From positions 87,778 through 151,777 of the forward strand of contig NZ_JAJAEL010000012.1 of the NCBI RefSeq assembly GCF_020447205.1: a stretch of DNA of 64,000 nt, given 5' to 3'. Both the position numbers and the translations under genes were made by a program. The DNA comes from Thalassolituus alkanivorans (GTDB lineage Bacteria; Pseudomonadota; Gammaproteobacteria; Pseudomonadales; Oceanobacteraceae). Shown in pieces: positions 53,220 to 61,362 of this stretch (positions within the stretch are counted from its first letter, which is position 1; every line of letters begins with the position of its first letter). Below the pieces are notes generated by a model. That model ran no database searches. It saw only the letters and a program-made list of their open reading frames with translations, and was not told the DNA's origin.

Positions 53220-55067
53220 TCAGACGCGGAAACGCGACAGGTTTGAGCTGATATCGTGACTCAGGGTATGCAGCTGGTGAGACTGCTGGGTTGCCTGCTC
53301 AACGTTAGCCGCCAGATCATCCGACGCTGCCTGAATGGCGGTGGCAATACGGCTGATTTCTTCGGTGGCGGCATGCTGCTCACGCGAGGCATTGGCGATG
53401 CTCTGTGAACGGCTGGAAATATCGTTCAGCGCATCGGCAATCGCGGTCAGGCTGTCGGTCACCTGAATGGCGCTGCCGGCGGTTTCGGCGGTCAGCTGTT
53501 TGCTGGTTTCCATAATACCCACGGCATTCTGGCTGTGGTGTTTCAGGCTGTCGATCATTTCCTGAATTTCGCCTGTGGCTTCGTGGGTACGCTGGGACAG
53601 GGTGCGAACCTCATCGGCAACCACGGCAAAACCACGGCCCTGCTCACCGGCACGGGCAGCCTCAATGGCGGCATTCAGCGCGAGTAAGTTGGTTTGTTCG
53701 GCAATGCCCTGAATCGTCGCGAGAATACCGGTAATCTGTTGCGCCTGACTGTCGAGCTGATTAATCACTTCGGTGGCACTGTCCATCTGTTGCGATAAGC
53801 CATCCATGCGGCGTTTATTTTCCTGCGCATTCTGAATGCCCTTATTACCTTCTGCGGTTGCGCTTTGTGCAGCATTGGCAGTATCGGAAGCATTGGTCGC
53901 GACTTCGGATGAGGTGGAAGACAGCTCGTTAACAGCTACCGCAACCTGACTGATTTCGTTCTGCTGCAATTGCACCGCCTGATTATTGTTTTCGGCATTT
54001 TCGCGTGCAGATTTGGCAATGCCATCCAGTTCGCGGGAAGAGTCGCGGCTCTGGGAAACCAGTTCATGGATGGATGAAACAAAGACATTGAAAGAGTTAC
54101 TCAGTGCGCCAATTTCATCGTGCCGGGTCACCTGCAGGCGACGGGTTAAATCCGCTTCGCCCTGAGCAATGTCCGACATCGCACTGTTAAGCACGACCAG
54201 TGGTCGTAACAGGTAAGAGATAATCATGCCGGCAATCAGGGTTACCACTACGATAGTCAGAATGCCGATCAGCATGCTTGACCAGCGCAGGGTCGCCAGG
54301 CTGGCAAAGGCTTCGGCCTTATCCATCACCAGCAGCAGACGCCAGTCAGTACCGTCGATGGAGTAAAGCCCGACCAGGCTGTTGCGCTGATTAAAGCTGG
54401 CCTGCTGGATTTTATTCAGCTGCAGTTGTGTACCGTTGCCGAGAAGAGCAGAAACATTTTTACCCAGCAGCTTCTGATCCGGATGGACCATAAAATCGCC
54501 TTTGCTGTCGAGCAGGGCAGCATAGCCACTGTCTCCGAGCTCGATACCCAGTACTTCTTTTACGATGGCTTCGAGAGAAATATCCCCACCGATCACTCCG
54601 CCACGCAGCGGCTCGGCAAAGGTGACGATTAATTCGTTGGTGGTAACGTCAACATAAGGCGCTGTCAGAACCTGGCGTTTTTCTGCCATGGCCTGCTGAT
54701 ACCAGGGGCGGGTGCGCGGGTCGTAATCGGCTGGTAACTCATCATCCGGACGCATGATCATTTCGCCGCTGTCGGTGCCCAGATAGAGGAACATATAGTC
54801 ACCGGATGTCAGCCCCTGTTCAATCACCGTTATACGGTCGCCATTAATTAATGCTTTGGCGGTGCCACTTAAGACCTGACCTTTATTATTGATCCAGCTG
54901 CTGACGTAGCGGCTGGCACGTTCACCGGTTACCTGAATGCGCTCACCGATGGCTTGCTCGAGACTGCTGCGGGCCTGCTCGTAAGTAAAAATGCCACTCA
55001 AAGCAAGAAGCACCAGAATGGTGCCACCGACGGCGAGCATCATCTGTTTACGGATACTGTTACGCAT
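53220..55067 (-). CDS. Methyl-accepting chemotaxis protein with dCache domain
   Basis: The ATG at 55067 ([13 protein letters not shown]) has AGGAT upstream and gives 615 residues. It has a membrane helix (about 10-30), a periplasmic double Cache domain (about 35-265) with [17 protein letters not shown] and [13 protein letters not shown], a second helix (about 275-300), a HAMP domain and a signalling domain with [22 protein letters not shown]. DxxRPWY-type Cache domains often bind amino acids, but the ligand is not fixed. No CheR-docking tail is seen. The nearest cheA-type genes are the chp genes, so it may feed a different pathway. Confidence 0.93.
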   Translation of the reverse strand: MRNSIRKQMMLAVGGTILVLLALSGIFTYEQARSSLEQAIGERIQVTGERASRYVSSWINNKGQVLSGTAKALINGDRITVIEQGLTSGDYMFLYLGTDSGEMIMRPDDELPADYDPRTRPWYQQAMAEKRQVLTAPYVDVTTNELIVTFAEPLRGGVIGGDISLEAIVKEVLGIELGDSGYAALLDSKGDFMVHPDQKLLGKNVSALLGNGTQLQLNKIQQASFNQRNSLVGLYSIDGTDWRLLLVMDKAEAFASLATLRWSSMLIGILTIVVVTLIAGMIISYLLRPLVVLNSAMSDIAQGEADLTRRLQVTRHDEIGALSNSFNVFVSSIHELVSQSRDSSRELDGIAKSARENAENNNQAVQLQQNEISQVAVAVNELSSTSSEVATNASDTANAAQSATAEGNKGIQNAQENKRRMDGLSQQMDSATEVINQLDSQAQQITGILATIQGIAEQTNLLALNAAIEAARAGEQGRGFAVVADEVRTLSQRTHEATGEIQEMIDSLKHHSQNAVGIMETSKQLTAETAGSAIQVTDSLTAIADALNDISSRSQSIANASREQHAATEEISRIATAIQAASDDLAANVEQATQQSHQLHTLSHDISSNLSRFRV

Positions 55068-55193
55068 AGGATTTATCCTGAAAAACGGGCTGTTTTCAGC
55101 ATAGATCAAATATTGTACTGAGCGTTTTGTTAAAAGAGCCCGGCAATACGCGCAGGCGCTGGCACGTGAACAGGGGCTCGGCTATGATGAGTG

Positions 55194-55209
55194 CTGTATA
55201 AAAATACAG
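55194..55209 (+). promoter_or_regulatory. LexA (SOS) box upstream of topB
   Basis: CTGTATAAAAATACAG is a perfect CTGT-N8-ACAG palindrome with an A/T-only spacer, the LexA consensus of gammaproteobacteria. It ends 8 bases before the topB ATG. A -10-like TATGAT (55183-55188) would put the transcription start at its edge, so LexA could block it. Confidence 0.7.
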
Positions 55210-55217
55210 TTATTTCC

Positions 55218-57218
55218 ATGCGCCTGATTATTGCCGAAAAACCCAGCCTTGGCCGTGCCATCGCCGCCGTGCTGCCCAAGCCACACAGTAAGGGCGAGGG
55301 ATTTATCCGTGCCGCCAACGGCGACGTGGTGAGCTGGTGTATTGGCCATCTGTTAGAGCAGGCAGAACCGGATGCCTACGATCCGGCTTTTAAACAGTGG
55401 CGGCTCGATCATCTGCCGATTGTACCTGCGCAGTGGCAACTGCAGGCCAAAGCGCAAACCCGTAAGCAGTTAACCGTGCTGCGCAAGCTGGTGAAAGAAG
55501 CCGGCAGTCTGGTACATGCCGGCGATCCCGACCGTGAAGGCCAGTTGCTGGTGGACGAGGTTATTGAATTTCTGAAAGTGCCCGCGGCCAAGCGTCAGGC
55601 AATGCAGCGACTGTTAATCAGTGATTTAAACCCGCAGGCGGTGAGCCGGGCATTGCAGCAACTGCGCTCTAATCAGGAGTTTATTCCGCTGTCGGTGTCG
55701 GCGCTGGCGCGCTCCCGTGCCGACTGGCTGTATGGCATCAACCTGACCCGCGCGTACACCATAAAAGGTCGTCAGGGCGGAGTTAACAGCGTGTTATCCG
55801 TTGGCCGGGTGCAGACGCCGGTACTGGGGCTGGTGGTGCGCCGTGATGAGGAAATAGCTGACTTCATCAGCAAGCCTTTTTACGAGGTGCAGGCGGCTGT
55901 TCATTTAACGGCAGAGTCCCCCCTGAGTTTCTACGCCAACTGGCAGCCGAGCGATGCCTGTGCCGCGCATCAGGATGAGGAAGGCCGGGTGCTGAATCCG
56001 AAGCTGGCCGCCAATGTGGCTGCCCGTATCCGTCAGCAACCGGCGCAGGTTGAACAGGTTGAGCGTAAAGAAAAAAAGCAGGCGCCGCCGCTGCCGTTTA
56101 ATTTATCGGCGTTGCAGATTGATGCCGCCAAAGCGCTGGGCATGAGTGCGCAGCAGGTTCTGGACGGAGCACAGAGCCTGTATGAAAAGCATCAGTTAAT
56201 TACCTACCCGCGCTCCGATTGCCGTTACTTACCACAGGAACATTTTGCCCAGCGCCAGCAGGTTCTGAGCGCTATCAGTGCGCACAGTGAAGCACTGGCT
56301 TCCGCCTGCGCTCAGGCCGACAGCTCAATCCGCAGTCAGGCCTGGAATGATGCCAAAGTGGGGGCACACCATGCGATTATTCCAACCGCCAAAGCACTGC
56401 CTGGCGGACGGCTGAGCAGCAGTGAACAAAAACTCTATGCGCTGATCGCCCGCCAGTATCTGCTGCAGTTTTTTCCGCATTATGAATACGCCGATACCAG
56501 AATCAGCCTGACCATCAGTGGTGGACATTTTACCGCCAGTGAGCGTGAAACCCTGAAGCCGGGCTGGAAAGTCTTACTGCCACAAAGGGAAAATCAGGCG
56601 ACGGCTAAAGCACCATTGCCGCCGTTAACGGCAGGACAGATGCTGTGGAGCGGAGAACCTTTGCTGCAGGAAAAACACACCCAGCCACCGGCACATTTTA
56701 CCGATGCCTCTTTGCTGGCAGCGATGACCGGTATCGGCCGCTTTGTGCAGGACAAGGCGCTGAAAAGCATTCTGAAAGAAACCGATGGATTAGGAACAGA
56801 AGCAACCCGCGCCGGTATTATTGAGCTGTTATTTAAACGCCGGTTTCTGCAGCGTGAGGGCAAAAGTATCCGCGCTACTGCTCTGGGAAAAGCGCTGATT
56901 AATGCGCTGCCGGAAGCAGCCACAAGGCCGGACATGACAGCGCAGTGGGAAAAGCAATTACAGGATATTGCCCATAAAAGTCTGAATTATACGGCCTTTA
57001 TGCAGCCGCTTACTGAGCAGCTGCAGCACCTCATCAGCCTGGCGCTGACAGCCGATAGTGTGCAGTTTTCGGGGTTAGCGGGAAGTGCAGCGAATACTGC
57101 AGGCAGGCGCAAATACAGCACGGGGAAAAAGAGCGTCAGCAGGGCAGGCGCTGCGGGAAAAAGTAACAGCACAGCGGGCCGGCGCAGGAAAAAAGCACCG
57201 GCGGCAGGCCCTAATTAA
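55218..57218 (+). CDS. topB: DNA topoisomerase III TopB
   Basis: TopB is a type IA enzyme that decatenates DNA and resolves recombination intermediates together with RecQ. The ATG at 55218 (MRLIIAEKPSLGRAIAAVLP) is the family start, giving 666 residues. The Toprim motif AGDPDREGQLLVDEVIEF, LYGINLTRAYT and the active-site Tyr330 in QLITYPRSDCRYLP (E. coli Tyr328) are intact. The C-terminus is a basic, Ser/Ala-rich tail (about 630-666), replacing the zinc-ribbon type end. A LexA box lies directly upstream. Confidence 0.97.
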   Translation: MRLIIAEKPSLGRAIAAVLPKPHSKGEGFIRAANGDVVSWCIGHLLEQAEPDAYDPAFKQWRLDHLPIVPAQWQLQAKAQTRKQLTVLRKLVKEAGSLVHAGDPDREGQLLVDEVIEFLKVPAAKRQAMQRLLISDLNPQAVSRALQQLRSNQEFIPLSVSALARSRADWLYGINLTRAYTIKGRQGGVNSVLSVGRVQTPVLGLVVRRDEEIADFISKPFYEVQAAVHLTAESPLSFYANWQPSDACAAHQDEEGRVLNPKLAANVAARIRQQPAQVEQVERKEKKQAPPLPFNLSALQIDAAKALGMSAQQVLDGAQSLYEKHQLITYPRSDCRYLPQEHFAQRQQVLSAISAHSEALASACAQADSSIRSQAWNDAKVGAHHAIIPTAKALPGGRLSSSEQKLYALIARQYLLQFFPHYEYADTRISLTISGGHFTASERETLKPGWKVLLPQRENQATAKAPLPPLTAGQMLWSGEPLLQEKHTQPPAHFTDASLLAAMTGIGRFVQDKALKSILKETDGLGTEATRAGIIELLFKRRFLQREGKSIRATALGKALINALPEAATRPDMTAQWEKQLQDIAHKSLNYTAFMQPLTEQLQHLISLALTADSVQFSGLAGSAANTAGRRKYSTGKKSVSRAGAAGKSNSTAGRRRKKAPAAGPN

Positions 57219-57243
57219 CCGCGTGTCTCTGAGCAGGCAGCAT

Positions 57244-60200
57244 TTATGCCGGCTGATTTTCCTGCAGGCATTCCATCAGCGTATTGTAGCAAGGCGTCAG
57301 ATGCTGACTGAGACTTTGCAGGCGGCTGTTATCCTGCTCACGGGCTGCCTGTTCCAGCAATGCGCTGAGTGCCATTAACTGCATACCACCAATATTTCCG
57401 GCCACGCCTTTCAGTGTGTGCGCCTGTGCCTGAATACTGCTGATATCCTGTGCCGCCAGCGCATCCTGCAATGCCTGCAGCGTTTCTCCGGATGTATTGA
57501 TAAATAATTCCACGACCCGGATCAGAATACTTTCCCTGTTCATCAGACGCTGTAAGGCGCCGGCACGGTCCCATACTGTCTGGCTGCTGACCTCAGCCGG
57601 AAGCCTGTCGTCATTCTGCATAAGATTGTCTGCCTGTCTCATATTATCCTCCCTGGAGGGTGGCTGTTTTTCTTCACCGGGCGTCAGCCAGGCACTGAGA
57701 GCATGTTGAAAACTGTTTATATCGATAGGTTTACTCAGATAATCATTCATTCCGGACAACAGACAGCTCTCTTTGTCACCGGCCATTGCCCCTGCAGTCA
57801 TGGCGATAATGGTGATTGACCGGTAGCGTTCACCGGCATTACCCGCGCGGATTTTTTTCGTTGCGGCAAAGCCATCAAGAACCGGCATCTGGCAGTCCAT
57901 CAGAATCAGATCAAAAGGTTCGTCGTCGCTGCTTTGTTGCAGTTTTTCCAGAGCCGCCATGCCGTTGTCAGCACTGTCGACAGCAAATCCCATGCTTTCC
58001 AGCAGGCCACAGGCGACCTCCTGATTAATAGCATTGTCATCCACAACCAGAACATGATGACGGCGTCCGTCTGGAGTGCATAAAGGAAAACGGCTACTGC
58101 TGTCAGCGGTGCTCAGGTGCGCACTATGTTTCGGAGTCCGCCCACCGCAGACGGCGTCGAGATCAGCTGGCGCGACCGGGCGGGTCAGGCTGGTGGCCTG
58201 CAGTTCGGCTGGTAATTGGGGTAACTTATTGTCGTAGCCCGGAGGCACCAGCACGATCAGCCTGCCGCGAAAAATGCCTTGTTGCAGGGTGGTCAGCAGG
58301 GAACCGCGCAGCCAGTGGATATCGAGTAATAAATAATCCGCAGGTGGGGTATTACCGATCATCAGTCCGGCTTGCTCTGCGCTGTGTATCGCAAGAAATT
58401 CTCCGCCCCGATTATGGATAATATTTCCCAGCGCCTGTTGCAGTGCTTTGTTATCACAGGCAATCAGCCAGTGCTGGTCATGCAGGGAGACGTCCGGAGT
58501 ATCCTGGTCATTTCCGGAACCGGCACGGAGCAATATATCGAAAGCGATGGTTGTGCCTTCTTCACTGCTGCCCTGCACGCTGATCTGCCCCTGCATTAAC
58601 GTGCAAAGCTGTCTGCAGATAGACAAACCGAGGCCGGTGCCGCCGAATTTGCGGGTGGTGCTGTTATCGACCTGATTAAAGGCTTCAAACAGTTTTTCGT
58701 GATGATCAGGGGGAATTCCAATACCGGTATCCGTCAGCGAACAGAACAGGCGGATATCGCCATTGTCTTCTTCTGCAGTGGAAGCCTTGAGAATAATTTC
58801 GCCGGCGGGAGTGAACTTCACGGCATTGGATGTCAGGTTGGAAATAATCTGCTGCAGTCTGGCCGGGTCTCCTTGCACACGGTCATGCTCAATCGCGGCA
58901 ATATCCAGTATAAACTCGATATTGGAATCAAATGCCGGAACCGATGCACTGGCGGCGACAGAACTGAGTAATGCCGTCAGACTGAAGTCGGTTTTCTCAA
59001 GCTGCAGTTTGCCTGCACCTATTTTTGAAAAGTCGAGAATGTCGTTGATCTGTGCGGTCAGAGCCGAGGCACTGCTTTCCGCTATGTGGATATAGTGCTG
59101 TTGTTTCTCGTTACTGCATTCCCGTTTTAATAATGACAGCATCCCCATGATGCCATTAATAGGGGTTCGGATTTCATGGCTGACATTCGCGATAAACAGG
59201 CTTTTGGCCTGCTGCGCTTCCTGTATTGCTTTTTCCAGCTCCTGGGTACGCTCTTTTACCTGATCCTCCAGACTGGTATTCATTCGTGCGATTTTTTCGT
59301 TCAGTAAATGCTGTTCGGTAATATTCCGGATACTGATTGCACAGCCAATAGTCTTTTGCTCAATAATAATGGGATAAATACTGGCCGAAATATGCAGTTT
59401 TTCACCCTTCTGAGTTCTTGCCCGGGTCTCACACTGGGTGAATACTTTGCCGGATAACACATCGGAAATCATATCCGGTGTGATCTGCTGATTATTACTG
59501 TCAAGAATCGTGTTAAATAGTGTTTTTCCTATCACTGTTTGTTCATGGTGGCCGAACATAACAGTGGCTCCACTGTTCCAGCTGTCGATTTTTCCATCCG
59601 GATTAATACCGATAATGGCATCGGTTGAATAATTAATAATGGCCCGGGCGGTTGATCTGGCCGTCAGCAGTGCCATACGTGCTTCTATACGGCGCTGGTA
59701 AAGCCAGGCGATTGATACTGCGAATAACAGCAGTACGGCAATCAGCAACAGAACTTTAAGACGTATGCTGTCTAACTGGCTTTCTATATCTTCGGCAGAA
59801 AAGGCGGTATGCAGGTCAAGGTAGTGTCCGGTACCCGGGCCGTCGAGGAAGATGCGACGGGAGTACGAATAAATAATATCATCCTTTGGACTGTTTTTAC
59901 GTTTGAAGATGTTTTTGTGATTATCAACTGCAACAGGTTCTGAATCGGTTTTCCAGTTGCTTTGCGGATCATATTCGTAACGGAACTCTTCTTTAGTGTC
60001 GGGATTTATCAGATACCCGCCGGTATCATTCAGCAGAAATATCTGCATATTGTTCGGGGTGTCACTTTTAAGATTTCTGAGCAGTGTATCGGCATCAAAG
60101 TTAATGATTACAAAGCCAAAAAAACGGTTTTCTGAATCGAAAACGGACTTGGAGATCCGGTAGGTCGGCCAGGCCGGAGTCTCAATTTTATTGTGTTCAC

Positions 60201-60744
60201 GGTTAAGGTTGATGGCCGAGATATAGATTTCATCTTTATTCAGTTTTTCGGTATCAGAAAAGTAACTGCGTTGTCCTTTTTCCTGCAGGTCTTCCTCTGC
60301 GGTAATGCGGATCATGCCATTTTTTCGTTCGACCCTAACCAGCTCCCGGCCATTATTGGCTTTACCGATAAAGCGGATCTGACGGATCTCCTCATTGGCA
60401 GCAATAAAACCGGTAAAAATAGTCTGCAGGCGTTGTTTCCATTGTTGCGTTGTGGTGTTGTCGAGCTGATCTTTACCATCGTTCTCCATTGCTCTGACAA
60501 TGCCGCTGATGGGAGGGGTGCTATGAATAAAGCGGACTTTATCTTTATCGGTGTTCAGCGTTTTCAGAAAATAATTGGCGCGCAATGCAGCCTGCTCACT
60601 CAGCTCAGAAAAGGCTTTCTTGTAGGCTTCGTCACGGCTGTGGCTCTCGATCAATGCCATCAGTATGCCGCATAGCAATAAAGCAACCAGACCGGTGACA
60701 ATAAAAAACCTGCGCATTGTGGGCAGGTTAGCGCTGCTGCTCAT
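57244..60744 (-). CDS. Hybrid sensor histidine kinase with Cache, PAS, REC and HPt domains
   Basis: The 1166-residue protein starts with a membrane helix (about 12-30), a periplasmic Cache-like sensor region (about 35-320) and a second helix (about 332-352). A PAS domain (about 370-480) and coiled coil follow. The HisKA domain has His523 (SHEIRTPINGIMGML), and the ATPase domain has ISNLTSNAVKFTPAG and GTGLGLSICRQL. A degenerate receiver comes next, then a full receiver with Asp950 (LILMDCQMPVLDG) and an HPt domain with His1109 (HTLKGVAGNIGG). Such BarA-like hybrids phosphorelay to a separate regulator, not found nearby. It is divergent from the B12 riboswitch unit. Confidence 0.93.
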   Translation of the reverse strand: MSSSANLPTMRRFFIVTGLVALLLCGILMALIESHSRDEAYKKAFSELSEQAALRANYFLKTLNTDKDKVRFIHSTPPISGIVRAMENDGKDQLDNTTTQQWKQRLQTIFTGFIAANEEIRQIRFIGKANNGRELVRVERKNGMIRITAEEDLQEKGQRSYFSDTEKLNKDEIYISAINLNREHNKIETPAWPTYRISKSVFDSENRFFGFVIINFDADTLLRNLKSDTPNNMQIFLLNDTGGYLINPDTKEEFRYEYDPQSNWKTDSEPVAVDNHKNIFKRKNSPKDDIIYSYSRRIFLDGPGTGHYLDLHTAFSAEDIESQLDSIRLKVLLLIAVLLLFAVSIAWLYQRRIEARMALLTARSTARAIINYSTDAIIGINPDGKIDSWNSGATVMFGHHEQTVIGKTLFNTILDSNNQQITPDMISDVLSGKVFTQCETRARTQKGEKLHISASIYPIIIEQKTIGCAISIRNITEQHLLNEKIARMNTSLEDQVKERTQELEKAIQEAQQAKSLFIANVSHEIRTPINGIMGMLSLLKRECSNEKQQHYIHIAESSASALTAQINDILDFSKIGAGKLQLEKTDFSLTALLSSVAASASVPAFDSNIEFILDIAAIEHDRVQGDPARLQQIISNLTSNAVKFTPAGEIILKASTAEEDNGDIRLFCSLTDTGIGIPPDHHEKLFEAFNQVDNSTTRKFGGTGLGLSICRQLCTLMQGQISVQGSSEEGTTIAFDILLRAGSGNDQDTPDVSLHDQHWLIACDNKALQQALGNIIHNRGGEFLAIHSAEQAGLMIGNTPPADYLLLDIHWLRGSLLTTLQQGIFRGRLIVLVPPGYDNKLPQLPAELQATSLTRPVAPADLDAVCGGRTPKHSAHLSTADSSSRFPLCTPDGRRHHVLVVDDNAINQEVACGLLESMGFAVDSADNGMAALEKLQQSSDDEPFDLILMDCQMPVLDGFAATKKIRAGNAGERYRSITIIAMTAGAMAGDKESCLLSGMNDYLSKPIDINSFQHALSAWLTPGEEKQPPSREDNMRQADNLMQNDDRLPAEVSSQTVWDRAGALQRLMNRESILIRVVELFINTSGETLQALQDALAAQDISSIQAQAHTLKGVAGNIGGMQLMALSALLEQAAREQDNSRLQSLSQHLTPCYNTLMECLQENQPA

Positions 60745-61027
60745 GTTGGATCCTTGCCACAGACCCGTGGCCTGCGAGTGGTGTTAGCCCCTGAAAAACG
60801 GAGCAATTCTCCTGGAATTTATGCTGGTCCGCTGCGCGGTACTGTCTGACATGATTTGTAGCGGCTACCTTCTGTAACACTGCATGATTACGGGTAACCG
60901 TGACAGGAGCAGCACCTCCGGGCATTGGATCCATCGACGTTTCCCAACGTATTAAACTTAGCTGCTATTCGTATCCGGTCAATGGCATAAGGCGGCATCT
61001 TCATCTTTCGTTCGTGCCTCTCTGCAG

Positions 61028-61232
61028 GTATCCTCTGCGCCCTCAGGTGCCCGGCTTATGCCGGGATAATCGGGAAACAGGTTCAATGCCTGTGCTGCCC
61101 CCGCAACGGTAATGACAGCCAGCCCAACGCTGTGCTGAACCACACACCACTGTCGCTGTAAGGCGTATGGGAAGGTTGTGGTGCTGCTGATGATCAGCAG
61201 AGTCTGAGCCCGGAGACCGGCCTGAATACAAA
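61028..61232 (+). ncRNA. Cobalamin riboswitch
   Basis: The aptamer core is clear: AGGTGCCCGGC near 61045, then GGGAAACAGG, GCTGCCCCCGCAACGGTAAT near 61095, and the B12 box AGCCCGGAGACCGGCCT at about 61207-61223. The peripheral stem pairs CCCGGC with GCCGGG. Cobalamin binding would lower expression of the downstream cobN-like gene. The 618-bp gap from 60745 to 61362 otherwise has no gene; upstream of the aptamer I see no certain promoter. Confidence 0.95.
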
Positions 61233-61362
61233 CAGATAAACAGGCGGGGTGTCCTGGAAAGCTGGTTTCAGGTCGTCTCTGCTCTGCGCCCCGCGCAGTC
61301 TTCCCCTGTTGCTGTTTTCTGCTGCCCGCCGCGCCACTCTGGTGATTACTGACGGGTACCTG

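Noticed and set aside
60925..60955. TTGGAT and TATTAA as promoter of the cobalamin riboswitch unit.
   Set aside because: The spacing of 19 bases and poor -35 match are too weak to claim.
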